64,000 nucleotides of DNA from assembly GCA_033296885.1 (NCBI GenBank), contig MU863881.1:398220-462219 (forward strand), written 5' to 3'. This DNA comes from Triangularia verruculosa (lineage: Eukaryota; Ascomycota; Sordariomycetes; Sordariales; Podosporaceae). Position 1 is the first letter of the stretch. Every line of letters begins with the position of its first letter. Under the pieces are notes generated by a model. It had not been told where the DNA came from. It saw only the letters and a list, made by a program, of their open reading frames with translations, and searched no databases. This document shows, piece by piece, positions 1 through 13,500 of this stretch. A program made the position numbers and the translations under genes.

Positions 1-1
1 C

Positions 2-1355
2 CGATTTACATACCGAAAGAACGCCCCGTTCTCGGAGATCAGACACTGGCATGAATTCGAACCAACCAGAAGGACGGCCATTGTGGTGCGCGTGTGGAAA
101 GGTTACGAGTACGAGTCGGAGGACATGCACTACATTCGCTCGCTTATCACCGAAACGTCGCTCAAATCGGGCGGCGAGTACCAAGTCATCCTTTTGGTTG
201 ACATGAAGGATTACGACGGCTACAAGCCCGAGATTTTCGCCTCGAAGGAGCTGTACCAACAGGGTTTGAAGGATGCCGGCGTCCCCGACGAGTTTGCCTC
301 GATTGCAATCTTGTGGGATAACCGGCTTCTGGACAGCTGGTACCCAGAAGTGGGAGAGCATCGGTAAGACAATTTCTTGTCACCGTGATGACAGCCCCCA
401 TATTTTGTTTTGGCTGACAGGTAAACTAACAAGCTACGCTAGCACCATGTGGCAGGTATTTCAGCCCATGCAGCTCCTCGCGCTGTTTTACCCCGAGTTC
501 GATCACTGGTGGCAAGTCGAGATGGACATGCGCTTCATGGGCGATGCGGGCAAGATGCTTGACAGAATGGCCCTCTTTGCGCGCCAGGAGCCACGCAAGC
601 AAGCCCTTGAACGTGCCACCTTTTGGCACATGATTAATGAGATCGGCGATTACGGAGAATTCTCGATTCAGGTTGACAAGGCGAACAACGGGGGCTCCAA
701 GGCATGGGGTCCCATGAGAGTGCGCGAGATTCTTCCAGTCGGCCCTGAGCCACCGGTCTCTGACCCGCGCAACGAGACGTTCCAGTGGGGTGTCGGCGAG
801 GATGCTGACGTGATTACCACGTCGTACTGCAATGATGCCAACAAGCCAACCAGCTGGGTGTTCAAGGAGTGGATTTACGGCTTTAAGACAGGCGTCCAGA
901 CACCCCGCTACTACTGCCCACCTGCCATCATGCGCTCCAGCAGGGCGCTGCTCCTCGTCATCCACCAGGCGCAGGTCGAGCAAGGGATCCGCGTGCCCAG
1001 TGAGGCCACTCTCCCAAGCTTTGCGCTTTGGCACGGCCTCAAGCTCAGCTTCCCTCAACACCCCGTCTTCTACCGGGACCAGGGCGACACCAAGTACCAG
1101 GAAGAATGGTGGAGAGGCGGACCCCAAGCCAGCAAATCCGGTAACGGCCCCGATCACCTCGACCACCCTCGGGGCATGGGCCTGACGTTCTGGTGGGAAT
1201 CAGACTGGCCGCGTGAAATCTTCAGCGCGTGGACTGGACGCAAACTGGAGGAGGGCGTCGACTTCCCCTGGTTATTACATCAGCAAGACGGGCAAATATA
1301 CGCCCCCAATATCATAATGCATCCGATGAAACACATCAAGGACGACGTGGAATGA
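2..1355 (+). CDS. DUF3405 family protein, 5' end cut by window
   Basis: The reading frame is open from the first bases of the window, so the true start lies upstream. Exon A runs to 363. An intron at 364-442 (GTAAGA donor, ACTAAC branch site, CTAG acceptor) joins it to 443-1355, giving the seam GEHRTMWQVFQPMQLL. The segments RTAIVVRVWKGYEY, SGGEYQVILLVD and WWQVEMDMRFMGDAG are typical of DUF3405, a fungal family of roughly 600-800 residues that looks glycosyltransferase-like but has no proven activity that I know of. The C-terminal part is complete and ends in TGA at 1353-1355. A signal anchor, common in this family, would lie outside the window. Family call is confident; function is not known. 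Confidence 0.85.
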
Positions 1356-2830
1356 ACGACATGGATCTTTACTGTATGAAAGAACTACACACAGAGGAGA
1401 CCACGACATGAGGGGCGAGGCGGGATTATCGGTACTTATTTGTTATCTACTTCTTCGAAACACTACACCACGCAGCGACGATGGATGTTTTTACACACTT
1501 TACACCACACTTTGGGCGGGGAGTCATGGAGCAAAAACAGGGGCGGTGGCTGGGCAGCAGCATTTTCCACGGCATGGCATATCCTGCTTGGGGTTCTTGG
1601 GGATTTTTGGGATTCGCTGGGTGTTCACCCTTTGTTCTGCCACAAAAACCGCGTTTTACCATTTTCTTTTCTTTTTGTATTTTTACTTAATGTGTATGGT
1701 TTCTGCCGTTTTTTTTCTGAAGGGTGGTGTTTTTCCAGGCAGAGGAAAGAGGGAGAGCTGGATGCATATGCATTTGTTTAGCATTGTGTTACTTTATTTG
1801 ATGGGAAAGTTTAAGAGTTAGAAGAGTTTTTTTTATTTTTTTTGTTGTGTAGCAGGCAAACAATGCGGATACCCATAATCTCGAAGATCTACCTACTTGA
1901 CCAAGAGTTCCAGAAGACTATAAAGGCGAAGTGGTGCAAAGAGCTAAGTTGGTGTCTTTGGTGGGATGTGCCCTTTCGTGCCTCGTCGCTTCCACGGACC
2001 AAGAGGTCCCAAGAAGAAAATATCGCGCGCCGTTGAACCCGTTTTTTCTTTGTTGCTTCTGAAACGGCACCACAAGGGAGAGATCTCCATGTGTGACGTC
2101 ACTCTGTGGGTGAGAGATCTTCGGATGATCCTCGAAAGGGATGTTGATCTGAATGACCGCGGAAGCCGACCAAACGGCCCTTGATGTTTCATCCCCCTGC
2201 AATCCGACGATCTTATCAAGGAGAGATGGTACGCGGACCGTTGAGGGATCGTTGTGGGAGACGAGAAGAGGGAGTGTGTTACGGGTCACACGATGGAGAA
2301 ACAAGACTGGCAGTCACCGGCACACCAAGTGAGCAAACATGGACATTTTTGTATAAGAGAGCCGATATATCTGTTGAGAACTGTTTATATATCTGCAGAG
2401 CTAGTTGGAAACTCTTTGGAAATTTTACCGATACCATGTAGGCCCCAGGAGATTGTCGCACCTCTTGGATCGTCCAGAACGGTCAAAGGAGGTATCACTA
2501 TGCTATTCTCGTCAGTGACTGGCGTCAGGGCGTCGGGTGCGGGTGGAACAAAAGGGACTGGGTGCTACGGTGACTGATCTTTGTGCATATGGAAGCCAGG
2601 GATGTTATCTTACACGGACAGCCTGAATGCGGTCAATGCTGTAAGTGGAAATCGACAGTGAGAAGATAGATCGCAGACAGGTATCATAGAGACCTCGGAG
2701 GCTCATATCAACCATCATATTGTTGAGACTATGTACCACACCAAGCCTCTCAGTCAATCCCACCCCTTATCTCACTCCGGAACCCTCCTGTCCAATATAC
2801 AATTCCAACTCACTCTTCAAACCAACAACC
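1356..2830. other. Intergenic, no supported gene
   Basis: This 1.5-kb stretch separates the DUF3405 gene from the convergent epimerase gene. It begins with a T-rich run near 1660-1850 that fits a 3' untranslated region. Several open frames of 60-137 codons occur, but they overlap one another, lack splice or domain logic and have simple T-rich composition, so I call none of them genes. Confidence 0.6.
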
Positions 2831-4256
2831 TCAGACCAACCCAAAAGTCCACGAAGTCTCCTGCACATACGTCTGCCCGGGCCCAAAGATCTGCTTGTCC
2901 AGACGTCCCCACTCCGGCCGGTTGATCCCGTCCGGATAATCCTGCGCCTCAATCGCCACGCAGCTGCTCTTGACCACCTTGTTGTTCTTCTTCCCCAGCC
3001 CCTGGGTGGACTTCTTCACGTCGGCGCTCCCGTCCATCCACGAGCAGCTGTAAATCACCACTCCAGGCTGGTCCGTCCGCAGCTCGGCCTTGACCCCGCT
3101 GAACTTGCTCGCCAGGGTCAACACAACCGCGTCCTTGGGGGCGTCCTCGATGAGCCAGTACCCGTTGTAGCCCTCGCAAGCGCCGTTGGCGCCGCAGTTG
3201 CCCTGGAACTTGGGGTCGTTCCGGGAGTGCCCGAACTTGAGGTTGGCGGCGGAGGCAAAGTCGTTGATGGAACCCGGGGCGGCGGTGAGGATCTTGCCGG
3301 TGGGAAGGGCGCCTTGGTCGGCTTCGAGGTAGCGGGAGGAGTAGGGGAGGTGGAGGGTGTGGTCCCAGATCAAGGAGGTGGCGGGGTTGCGGTAGGCGTC
3401 GAGGTTGAAGTAGGTGTGCTGGGTTAAGAGGATGGCTTTGGGGTAGGTTAGTGAGATGTCACTCATGAAAAAGAAGGGTAAAAAGGGGAACACAAACGGG
3501 TCTTTTGATCAAGTGAGTTGGCTGTGATCTTGATTTTCCACGTGCTATTCGTAACGCTGTACGTCACGCTCGATTCAACATCACCGAAAAGCCCCTGGGA
3601 CGAGTTGGACTTGTCCAAGATGGAGAAAGTAATCGAGTCTTTGCTGTGCGCCGTCACGTTCCAGAAGCGGAACGACCAGTTGTTGGTCCCGCTGTGGAGC
3701 GTGTTGTCGCCGTCGTTCTTTTGGGTGGTGTACTCGACGCCGTCGATCGAGTATTTCCCGTTGCCGATGCGGTTGGCGTAGCGGCCGGGAATGGCATTGT
3801 ACACGGGATGGCCTGGGTCAACGGCTGGAAGCGAGGTGTCAGTCTGAAAGTTTTCATGTGTGGTGTCTTCGCCTAAATTTTGTGGGGAGCGAAGAACAGT
3901 TCAGGCGGTTTGAATGTTACTGACGGTAGTAGTCAATGTCATCGTAGCCGAGAACAACATCAATGTCACGGCCGTTCTTGTCTTTGACAAAGAGGTTTGT
4001 GAGGGTAGCGCCGTAGGGGATGAACTGGGAATTTTCAGTGTCAGCATGATGGCTTCAACTTCCCCGCTTTTTTCCTGATTCTTCGCCAAGAACACCCGCA
4101 GGCGGGATTTGCTGATGAGATTCATACCTGAGCCTTGATACCAGGAGCGGAGATGGTGTACTTCCCATCAGCACCAGGAGCGGGCGCGGCGGCTTGGTGG
4201 GCAACCGCCGCGGCTTGAGCGACTGAGGCCATGATAAGTGTTGATGAGAACCTCAT
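2831..4256 (-). CDS. Secreted aldose 1-epimerase (galactose mutarotase family)
   Basis: Four exons on the minus strand: 4256-4128, 4024-3925, 3824-3498 and 3435-2831, giving 386 residues. The introns are 103, 100 and 62 nt; the second uses a GTCAGT donor and restores YYPVDPGHPVYNAIPGRY. The protein starts with a hydrophobic signal-like segment (about residues 1-22). Family motifs are NDGDNTLHSG (113-122, His120), TQHTYFNL (190-197, His192, expected catalytic acid) and AIEAQDYPDGIN (Glu348, expected catalytic base). The enzyme interconverts alpha and beta anomers of aldoses. A signal peptide means it probably acts outside the cell on sugars released from polysaccharides. Start ATG 4256 was chosen because the leader begins there. 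Splice sites are inferred by frame and motif continuity. Confidence 0.9.
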
Positions 4257-5255
4257 TTTTCCAAGACACACGCAAGCGAAAACCGCGCTACGAATCGATA
4301 CCAGGCCAGGACAAGTCTGGCCAAACCCCACCGCCTCAGTCCGGATGCCTCGGTTATATATCCAACAGCTCCTCCATCAAGCAACCTATGGTTGTATTCT
4401 CCCCGCACGCTGACTCCGTCTCACTCGTATAGTTTCGGAGGGTCCTTCTTCACTTACCTCTAAGCTCCATTGTGCCGGCGCCCCGGTAAATATTCCGAAA
4501 CATCCACAAGAATGTTGATAGATTGAAGTGGCCTGGTGACCATGGAAATCGGTGCTCCGGGGTAATCGCCTGGAATACGACCTCCCGACGTGGGATAGGT
4601 GTGCATGTATGCGGGGAGGGGATGTCGATCTCCAGAGTACCCAGCGCATGTGGATGTTTATATTGCGCATGCATATCAGGCTGAAGTACCAAGTTTCTTG
4701 GAATAAGATAGGGCCAAGCTTATAGGCGACCAACAGGCTCTCTATGGGTCATTCCTGCATGCAGGAACCTCCGTGTGAAGGCGGAATGCGATTGCCCAAT
4801 GGCCTACTTGATGGCGGTGGGAAAGGTGATGGATGGGGCGGTACCATCCGGCTCGGGGCCTACCCCCTTTTCTGGGTGTTGATCTGGGGTTACGCTGGTA
4901 TAAAGTAGTGGGTGGGTGTGTTCAGTCACTCCTTCTGGCTTACGCCATCTTGGTTTCTTGGATGAAATCGCAAATTTTATTCGGGTATCCGGTAACCGAA
5001 GTCCGGGGTGGTGCTGACTGTTGATGATGAATTCTACGGGGTGCCATTGACCGGCTTTGCCGGCAACTATCAGCAAAGTGCTCTCGAGTGATAGACAACG
5101 GTCTAGACCGGGGAGTGTCGTTTGCTGAACAATGTGTACGAAGATTTAAGTACAAGAAACATTCAATACTGACGGGATGCAAATTTTAAATGGTCTACCA
5201 TGAACCTAAAAGTTCGGTAACCAGAGGTTGAGAAGGGAATAAAGCAACACAGACT
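4257..5255. other. Intergenic, upstream of the epimerase gene
   Basis: About 1 kb without a supported gene, lying 5' of the epimerase gene and 3' of the next minus-strand gene. A TATATA-like stretch near 4354-4360 lies about 100 nt upstream of the epimerase start and could be its core promoter. Open frames of up to 115 codons here show no recognisable composition or motif. Confidence 0.5.
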
Positions 5256-6319
5256 TCAACCGGCCATCTCATGCGTCCGCTGCCCATACCCGTTCACCGG
5301 CCAGGCGTCGCCCATCTCCCTTGGCGTGTTTACTGTGCCTAGCTCCCCTCCAAACTGATGCTGGGGATGTTGCTGATGGTGATAAGGGTGAGGTTGAGCC
5401 GTGGGATCAGGAGGCGCATAGTTTGGAGGCGCTTCGACGTTTGAGTATATGTCGCCAGAGTATTTGAAGCCCTGTCCATATGGCCCTATTGGCGGCGGCT
5501 GACCTTCCCCGGGCGCCTGGTCTCCTCTCCTCTTCCGCCTCCAAAGCCACAAGAAGCCGACAAATCCCAAGGCAAGCACTGCCGCCGTCACACCCACAGC
5601 TATTCCTGCCGATGCCCCTGCGCTGAGACCTGGACTTGGGGCCGCATCGGAACCCGGCTGAGGAATTCCAGTTGCGGGGTTACTCGTATTGCGTTCGGCA
5701 TCACTTGTTTGAACTGTCGATGGTTGGGTTGATGAAGTGACACCGGAAGACTCGGTGGTGCCGGTCGAAAGCGTAGATGTTGGGGTTGTCTTCGGAGTTG
5801 TTGTTGTTGGGGTTGGCGACGGCAAGGACGAGGGTACTGATGACTGCTTCGACGGTGGGTTTCCCAGCCCAAATGTCCTCCTCCCCCCTTTGCGCTCTTG
5901 ACCGATCACGTTGAACGTTTGGCTGTTGGCACCAAACTTGTCATTTTCTGCGCTCCTGATATTGAACCAGCAGGGCGTAGCCGAAGTGAGATTGAGGACG
6001 ACGGGGACGGTGGCGTTGGAGCCGGGCGCTTCCTGCACGAATCCTATTATCTCATGTCAGTTGTGCTCGTGCCGAACTCACAGGCTCCCATGAATGCTGC
6101 CCACGTACGAAACTCTCCTATTCCGGGTTTGCAAAACGTCCATATTGACACTGTGGCGAAGTTGCTGACATACTCTACCATCACAGTGTCCATGAAGTGG
6201 TAGGTTTCTGACTCGGCATCTTCAACTGGGTATACAAAACTTGAGAAATCGCTCTGTGCTGACGCCAGTAGTCCAGATGTGGCTAGCAGCAAGGCCGTTG
6301 CGACTGTGGTGGTCCTCAT
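5256..6319 (-). CDS. Secreted/type I membrane protein with Ser/Thr-rich stalk
   Basis: Two exons, 6319-6109 and 6043-5256 (332 residues), joined by a 65-nt intron with a strong GTACGT donor and a TAG acceptor; the seam reads GEFRFVQEAPGSN. The order is: signal peptide (residues 1 to about 21, ending ASAQS); a short ectodomain with Cys pairs and ATPCWFNI; a Ser/Thr/Pro-rich, probably O-glycosylated stalk; one transmembrane helix (AGIAVGVTAAVLALGFVGFLWLW) followed by the basic stop RRKRRG; and a Pro/Gln/His-rich cytosolic tail. This layout is common among fungal cell-wall sensors and mucin-like proteins, but I see no WSC or other named domain. Function unknown. Confidence 0.8.
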
Positions 6320-7552
6320 TATGATGCTGTCATTCAGGAGCACGAATTCGGTCTTCTGCTCCCGTCGAACTGGCAGCGCTTGCTGCCCTCCAGCCCTGGT
6401 CGAAAATATGAAGTTTCTGCAAGATAGCGAGAAGCCGTGACACGAGAAGGTGAGGAGGAAGACGAGGAGAAAAAGATTGGGACAAAAAGTGAGATACAAT
6501 TCTCGGCCCTGCCATCACCCATAGTTCCACTGGGACAGCAGGTGTGAGGCTCAGTAGGAGAAACGGGAAGGAGTCGGATCCATGATGGTATCCCATGCTA
6601 TCTCCAGGCACAACAATCAACAAGCGAATTAGGCCCCTGGATCTTGCCACGTCGCCCCCACGAAGTAGGCTTGCCGCGAAGAAACGAGATCAGTGTGCGG
6701 TTTGAGCGGTAGCGATGGGACACCCGATGGGGTTTTGAAGAGGGAGCCTGATCAACCAACTCGCTAGTAATTTGTAGCCCGCGGAGGAAGTATCGTGACA
6801 AGCCGCGCCTTCTATTCTGTGGCCCCTCAATTTGAAGGTTGCCTCAGCTCTGTTGCTGTTGGCATTGTGTCGCGTCATGGCCCTATGCTGCGCCACATGG
6901 CTGATATGAGGTAGGCCCCGGAGAGATCAGCGGCTGCAGCCCATTCGATGATGGTGTAACCTTCTACCAAATCACTGGTCTCATGCAGTTTGACGGGCGA
7001 GCCGTTCAGGGGGGTTGCGGCGCAGAGGTGATGCGGCTCGATTGATGCTACCTGCTCCATGGCCGTCAGCGCGAGTCCAATAAATTAGGGTAAGCGTCAG
7101 TCGCGCCGTTGGAAGATCGTGTGTTTTACCTGAAATTAGACAGTCGAGACCAGAGAAGCAATTCGAGCCTCACCTCGTGATTGTCAAGCGGTAAGAAGTG
7201 TGAAGCGTAGCTGGTAGTGACACGACGAGAGATCCAGTGACGCGGCGGCTGTGGCTGCTCATTAGTGGCCGCTATCCAGCGCTTAAGCCGCACAGACTCA
7301 CTGGCAACGCTGCCAGTGTGTTTCCCGCGCAGAGCACGTACTTCAGGCCATCGTCACTATAACCACAGCGACAAGTGTTTACGGAGCACAACTTCCATTG
7401 ATCGAGACAAAATCTAAACAAAATGACAACAACGACCCTCAAAGATCCATACAGAAACCAACAGATAGTCCAACAATGCGTAAATACCTCAACCTGGAGA
7501 TATCCACGAAATGCGCGCCCAATCTTTCATATCCATCTCACCCCTTTCCAAA
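6320..7552. other. Intergenic
   Basis: About 1.2 kb between two minus-strand genes: 5' sequence of the membrane protein gene and 3' sequence of the giant gene. Overlapping open frames of 60-106 codons show no domain or splice support. I see nothing else convincing. Confidence 0.5.
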
Positions 7553-10500
7553 TCAGAAAACATCCAATCTCATGCTCTGCTCCACCAGCCTTTCTAAACC
7601 AGATTCTTCCTCTCCAGAGTCACCAATTTTCTCATCATTGCCTTCAACCCCCTCAAAGTCCTTCTCTGTTAGGATACCTCCCCCCAAAACGATACCCATG
7701 TGCGTCCTATCAATATTCGCACAATCCCTCCTCAGCTTCTTATAAAGCACGCCCAGAAATCCAACCGGGCTCACCTCAAAAGGACAATTCTCATAACCCC
7801 TCCCGCCGGCTCGACCAACAAATCCATCTGCCCCGACCACCACCCTGTTAGAACCATCATTCTTGTTCTCCGTAAAGGAAAGACCAAGATACTGGCACAT
7901 TCGGACATATTCTCCGTAGCTGCGGAGATAGAGCTGCCCAGCAAAGAGATTGAGCTGCATGATCAGCTCTGGGGGCGCTGTCCACTCTTCCAGTTGCCGA
8001 GGTGTCATGAGTGGGTAGGTAAAGGTCTTCAGGTCTTCCATGGTGCGGAAAGAAAGACTCGAGCGAGGGAGATAGCTGTGCAGGGTGACCGCCCCGTTTG
8101 AGCAGCGGAGAATGTCAGACTTGATAATATCTGCTTCGTAAGGGCTGATGACGACCATGGTCATCGTGGATAATGAGTCAGTCTGCTTGCGTTGAGAAAT
8201 CCTCCCAGTCAAAAGCCATTGCACGGGCCGTTGGTATGAATCGGAGCAGTAGCCAGCTCGGCCGGGCTGGACAGTCTTGGCAAAGTCTTCCGTGATCAGC
8301 AGATTGGATGGAAACTTGTCGGCCGGGAACAGTTCTGAGGCGCTGCTTTGTAGCATGGCTTGAAAGGCAGGGAAAAATACCCTGCTGTCGGGCTTCAGCG
8401 TGGCGGTCATGGCGAAATGGCGCACATCTGGATGGAGAGAGTGCTTGCATGGCTTCATAGGTGCCGGGCGCTCGATGTGCCGTTCTTGCTCAATCTCTGG
8501 AGCTAACTCCCGCTCTTGCTCTTCCTCCAGGGTAACAACCATGTCCAAATTGTTAAACCCGAATTCGATGCATTTTCTCTGAATAGCAGCAACCTCGGCC
8601 TGTCGGGAAACCAGCGTAGAAGCCTTTTCAAGCTGGGAAGATAAGCTCTGACACTGGTCCCCTGTTACGGGTCGGTATCGCTTCTCGAGAGTTTGTGCCT
8701 CATCCTCGAGATACTCTTTGACATCTTGAAGCTTCACATTGTCGTAACCTCTGACTCGACGTATGATTTCCTCCTGCCGTTGATGACGGAGGCCCTGGGT
8801 AGCCCAAAGAGGAACGCTTCGGTGGGCATCATCCCACGTTTCCGATATGGCGAACGTAAGAATATGCATGACGGAGATAGGGCATGAGATATCCATCTGC
8901 TCGAAATCGCGGATCCGCTTCTGCATCTCTGGAGAGAGGCAAAATGTGACAGACTGACCGTTGCCAAGTTTTCGCATTCTCATACAGGCTGTGGCAGTTG
9001 ATTAGTATCATTACGAAAACAAAAACAGAAACAAAAGAAAACAAGCGTCAAAGAAGTACTGTAGTGGCTTACCTTGGACAAGAGTGTCTTTGGTCACTCC
9101 CGGACCCAATGTCACAGCAGCTCTGTAGGTGTCTGGCAATCTCAGGTCGGTGCCACGGGTATGTGACTGATCGAGAAAGACGAGACATCGTTCTGTCTGG
9201 GTTCTGAAAGGTGATGTGTAAAATGATTCAACTGTCCCATCTCTCGTGAGGACCGACAGCTCGTCGTTGTCGTTGAAAAAGATTACAGCGTCAGCATCTG
9301 AGACTAGCGATAACCAATGCTTGGAGAACTGAATGTTGCCGAGTTGAATGATCTGAGCCCCAACATCAAGAATGACGCGCGTCGGTCGATTGGACTCGGT
9401 CACCGCGGACAAAAGCATGTCCACTGTTAGAGCACAGAGTTCTTTCTGATCGTTTCCAAGCTCCTCGACTGTGTTCTCACTTTGCAGAAGACATGCTAGC
9501 ACGTGGGAGTTCGTGTACCTCTGCTCTGGAAGATCCAGAGCAGTGATTGATAGGGGAAGGACGTATCGTGAATCAGTTGTCCCACTGAAGCCCGTGAGTG
9601 GATATGTTTTCGGCTTAGCCAAATCCCAACCAGAGCTCGAGAGCTTGAATGGGAACTCTCTCATTTCCTTGGGGAAGACAATGTTGGACAAGTAGTAGTC
9701 TATGGCTGACTTTGTAAAGCGCAACCCCGGGAAAAGCTTGTCTGTGCATAGCGTCTTATCTTTCAGATTGACGGCGGAGACATGTCTCAACGCAGGATCG
9801 AGGAGGGGAGAGGCTCGGGACCAGCTAGAATACTCTTGCTCAGCCCTGTCGGAATTCATAAGAAGCTCGAGAGAGATGAAAAGCTCTGCGTCCGTTAAAC
9901 CACGGTAGTAGTAGCTCAAGCATGTCAAAATGATGACAACATCCGTGTGACTGAACTCGGAGCGCGGGGCGGGAGAATCTTTTGCTCTATACGGTACCGC
10001 AAGCAAGGTTGGTGGCTGGCGATCTGGTGCGAGGCCATAGTTGACGCGGAAACGCTTTTGGCCCAAGGCAAACTGTAGCACGCCGTTTGCCAGTAGACCC
10101 CTCAGCAGGAAAAGCCCATTCCTCATGGCAGTGTCCTGAAAGAGACCTGACCGATCGTTCTCCACCATCTCAACTTGTCGTTGATCAACACTAGGATCTA
10201 GGATGTACTGCAAGATCGCACGACGCATCTGTGTGGTTTGATGTTGAATGGGCAAACCTTTCATGCCTAGGGTGCACAGCTTGTGGGCAACTGCTTCAAC
10301 CAACTGCGCACCTGTAGAGTCATCGAGGGTCCGAATTGTTGGAAAGCGTCCTGTACCGTCTTCCTGCTCGAAAAGCAATCCTTCTGACAACCCCGGACGT
10401 TCTCCCTGTGCATGCTTGAGTTCCTTGGCCGTGTCGTGAACAAAATCCAGCAGGTTCTGGATTAGAACCCACCTGTCTGGGCTCATGTCCACTGGCTTCT

Positions 10501-13500
10501 GGCTTCCCATGGTGTAGATGAGCTCGAATTTGACGCTGAAGTTTTCATCGCTTTCATCCACAATATCTCGAGAGATGGCTTCAAGCTCACTGTATGTGCT
10601 CATGATCTTTTGAGCGACAGATGATTCATTCCATATTCCTTCCAGCCCCATGAGCTTGAAAGATAAGATGTGCTCTGGCTGAACAAGCAGGACACCCCCT
10701 TCCTCCCTGCATAGCTGAATCATGCTTGCAATGGTGGTAATGGCCCTATCGTCAAGGCGCACGGCCCTGCATATGGGAAGATAAAAGGTGCGGCGGCCAA
10801 GCAGACCGCCGATGGCACCAACCAGCGTGTGTGACATCTGCTGTGCCTGCGCTTTGGCGACAACTACACGTCCGAGGCAAGAGCCATCTGAAAGTGAAGT
10901 CGAGACAATAGGAACAATGACTGACGATTTGCCCTCACCCATGTTGAGCTGCATTACACAGCTTTTGCCTTCCGGAGGACTGCGCATGTTTGCCGCAATC
11001 TGATGTTGCACCGGCCGAATGAGAATTCCTTGCTCGACTTCCAACAACACATATTCTGGCCATTCCAAGGGATCACAGTCTTCGCTCTCATGGTACCCTA
11101 CGTTCCGAATTTCCTTGAGAAAATCTACCCGCCGGTCGGCAACCCCGTGTGACTTTACTAAGCGCTCCGCCCGCTGCAAATATGCCAGTGAAAGGGCATA
11201 ATTGAGAAGAGCAGCCTTCCACTCCGTAGACAGCTTGCTCCACTTGGCCCTTCTGAGATGCTGCAGAAGAAAAATGGGAGACACCCGTGGATAAAACTCG
11301 ACATTGGCGCAGAGCGTTTCGATGGCTCCATTGCCCTTCAAGGCCGTGAAAATTTCCCTTGATATGAACGACGTTTCCCGTTGACATTTGTTGAGATAGT
11401 CAGAGAGCCGCCAGAACGAACCATGATCATCAGCCTTAAATTTCAGTGGTGCCACACCGGAACACTCTGAGCTTTGACGTAGCTCCTCGATATAGGAAAG
11501 CTGGTGCTGCTGATCTTTCCCCAGATCTGAGAGATGCTGGATGAGAGTAGAAATTGGCCTCTGTTCCGCGTCGAGTTGTGGAATCTCTTCCAAGAGATCC
11601 AAAAACCTCTCCGGTACAGGGCGGCGTGTCTCGGGGGCTGGGTTAGAGAAAAGCGAAGTGTCCCTGATGAACCCAATATGCGAATTTGGTGGTGATCCTG
11701 GATCTCTCACAGTATTGAGACCTGGTGGGGATGTCATGAAAGCATGCTGGGATGATGCCAAACAGGCCATGCCCTCAACGGCGAGAACTAAACTGTCCAG
11801 ATATTCTGTGAAGAGAGCCGATCGTCGGGTGAAATCCAGAATGTCGTTCGTGGCTGGCATCACAGCATCAAGATCTATCCACTCTTCGAAAGACTGTCCC
11901 AAAGGCTTGGTAATGGTCCACGACTTTGACCATTGAGATTGTAGGCTCGAGACAAGAGCCTTCGCCATTGCACCGGAATGGGTCTCCCATTGCTTGTAGC
12001 GCCTGGCTTGAAAGTTGCTCTCGCTCTCGTGCGGCCGTCTGCTCAGTGGAACAGCCGGACACTTCTTCATGGGAAGACACTTTTCGTTGACAACCTCGGT
12101 GACCCTGTTCCGTAATGATGCGTTGTCAAAGGCGAGATGAAAGGCCTCCGCATCCGGAGGCTCAACCAAACTGCCAAACATGGCTCGGTGAGTTGTGATC
12201 GCTAACAAAGCCTGTACCAAGTCGAGATCCGCTTCGGTTGCAAAAGCCAGTGAAGAGAGAAAGAAAATAACGCGATAGCGATTTTCTTCCTTGGCCAATG
12301 ATCGATGCAAACCGCACCACAGGCCCTTCAGGGCATCGCTAGGCCTGTCGAAATAACCACTGTTGAATAGCAAGTCAACTCTTGGATTTCCATAAAAGTC
12401 ATCACCAGTGGTGGACAGTATTGTGGACTTTAGTTTGCTTGGTGTGATGGGAAACAAGAGCTGCGGAGGCTTAGAGTCCACTTGTGACGAGATGCCCTGG
12501 GCAATTCTTGAACGCTTGAACTCTTTGTCGTCACTCTGTCGCCCTCGATAATCGACATCATAGTGTGACGGATGGTCCTGAGCCCCGAATTCAGCGACTC
12601 GGAAATTGGAATTCCTGATAATTGCTCGCTCCACAAGATGATGGCTCCTCACATCCGCGGCCAGACTGTGCAATTCCTTTTGTGACCGACCTTCGGTTGA
12701 CTCGTGGAGCACCTCGCAGTCTTTGGCATGCGCCATAATTGCCTCCACAACTGCCCGAAATTCATCGTGTTGAGAAAGGACCGGGAGGTTAGGATCCCAG
12801 CGAATCTGCTCCATGTTCTGAAGATGCTTTGGGTAGAAGACCCGTTGTGGTGAGAGGGCCGAGATCTCCCTGAGAATACTGATGGAGTTCATGTCGAGGC
12901 GTTGGAATGATCGAACTGCCCCCTGTTGCAGGATTCTTAGCGCTTCTTCAGTCCCAGTGCGCTCGGTCAAAGGGTCAGGTAGACAATGTGAAGTCAGGGC
13001 GTGCAACAAAGATAAGAACAACTTGCTGCTCAGTGACCCGTTGTCAATGAGTCGACCAAGCCGAGTGTCCACCTTGAAGGCTTCATGTTTCACATGTGAC
13101 ATGGCCGTCGTCTGGATCTCCACCTGAACGTGATGATGCTTCGAGCTTACACTAGGCTCACCACGAGGTACGAGGATAAGCCGGGCAGGTGAGAGACCTT
13201 CAGAGCAATCCTCGTCACGGAGGACCAGCTTGTTCTGGAGTCCCATCAGAGTTCCAATCCCCTGACATCCGTCGAGAATCATTCCGGCGTAGTGCTTGGA
13301 CCGAAGAGCCGACTCGCCCGGGTAAAGGGAGAACGAGAGAGCGAATCTCGGTAGATGAATTCCTAGTTGGCACTGGTCCGCACGACGGTCGAATATGATG
13401 TCAAGGTTGTGCTTGGATTCGATTGACTTGAGACCGGTCCATATAGTAGTGGCCGTGGTACTGTATGGATCCACAACAAAGTTGTGACCTTGTTTCAAGA

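Noticed and set aside
426..1166. 246-codon minus-strand open frame
   Set aside because: It lies wholly antisense to the DUF3405 gene, whose motifs are clear, and has no domain of its own.
1408..1821. 137-codon plus-strand frame rich in Phe and Leu
   Set aside because: Encoded by a T-rich 3' untranslated stretch; hydrophobicity is a by-product of composition.
2720..3427. 235-codon plus-strand open frame with Val/Gly-rich product
   Set aside because: Shadow of the epimerase gene; low-complexity composition mirrors codon bias on the other strand.
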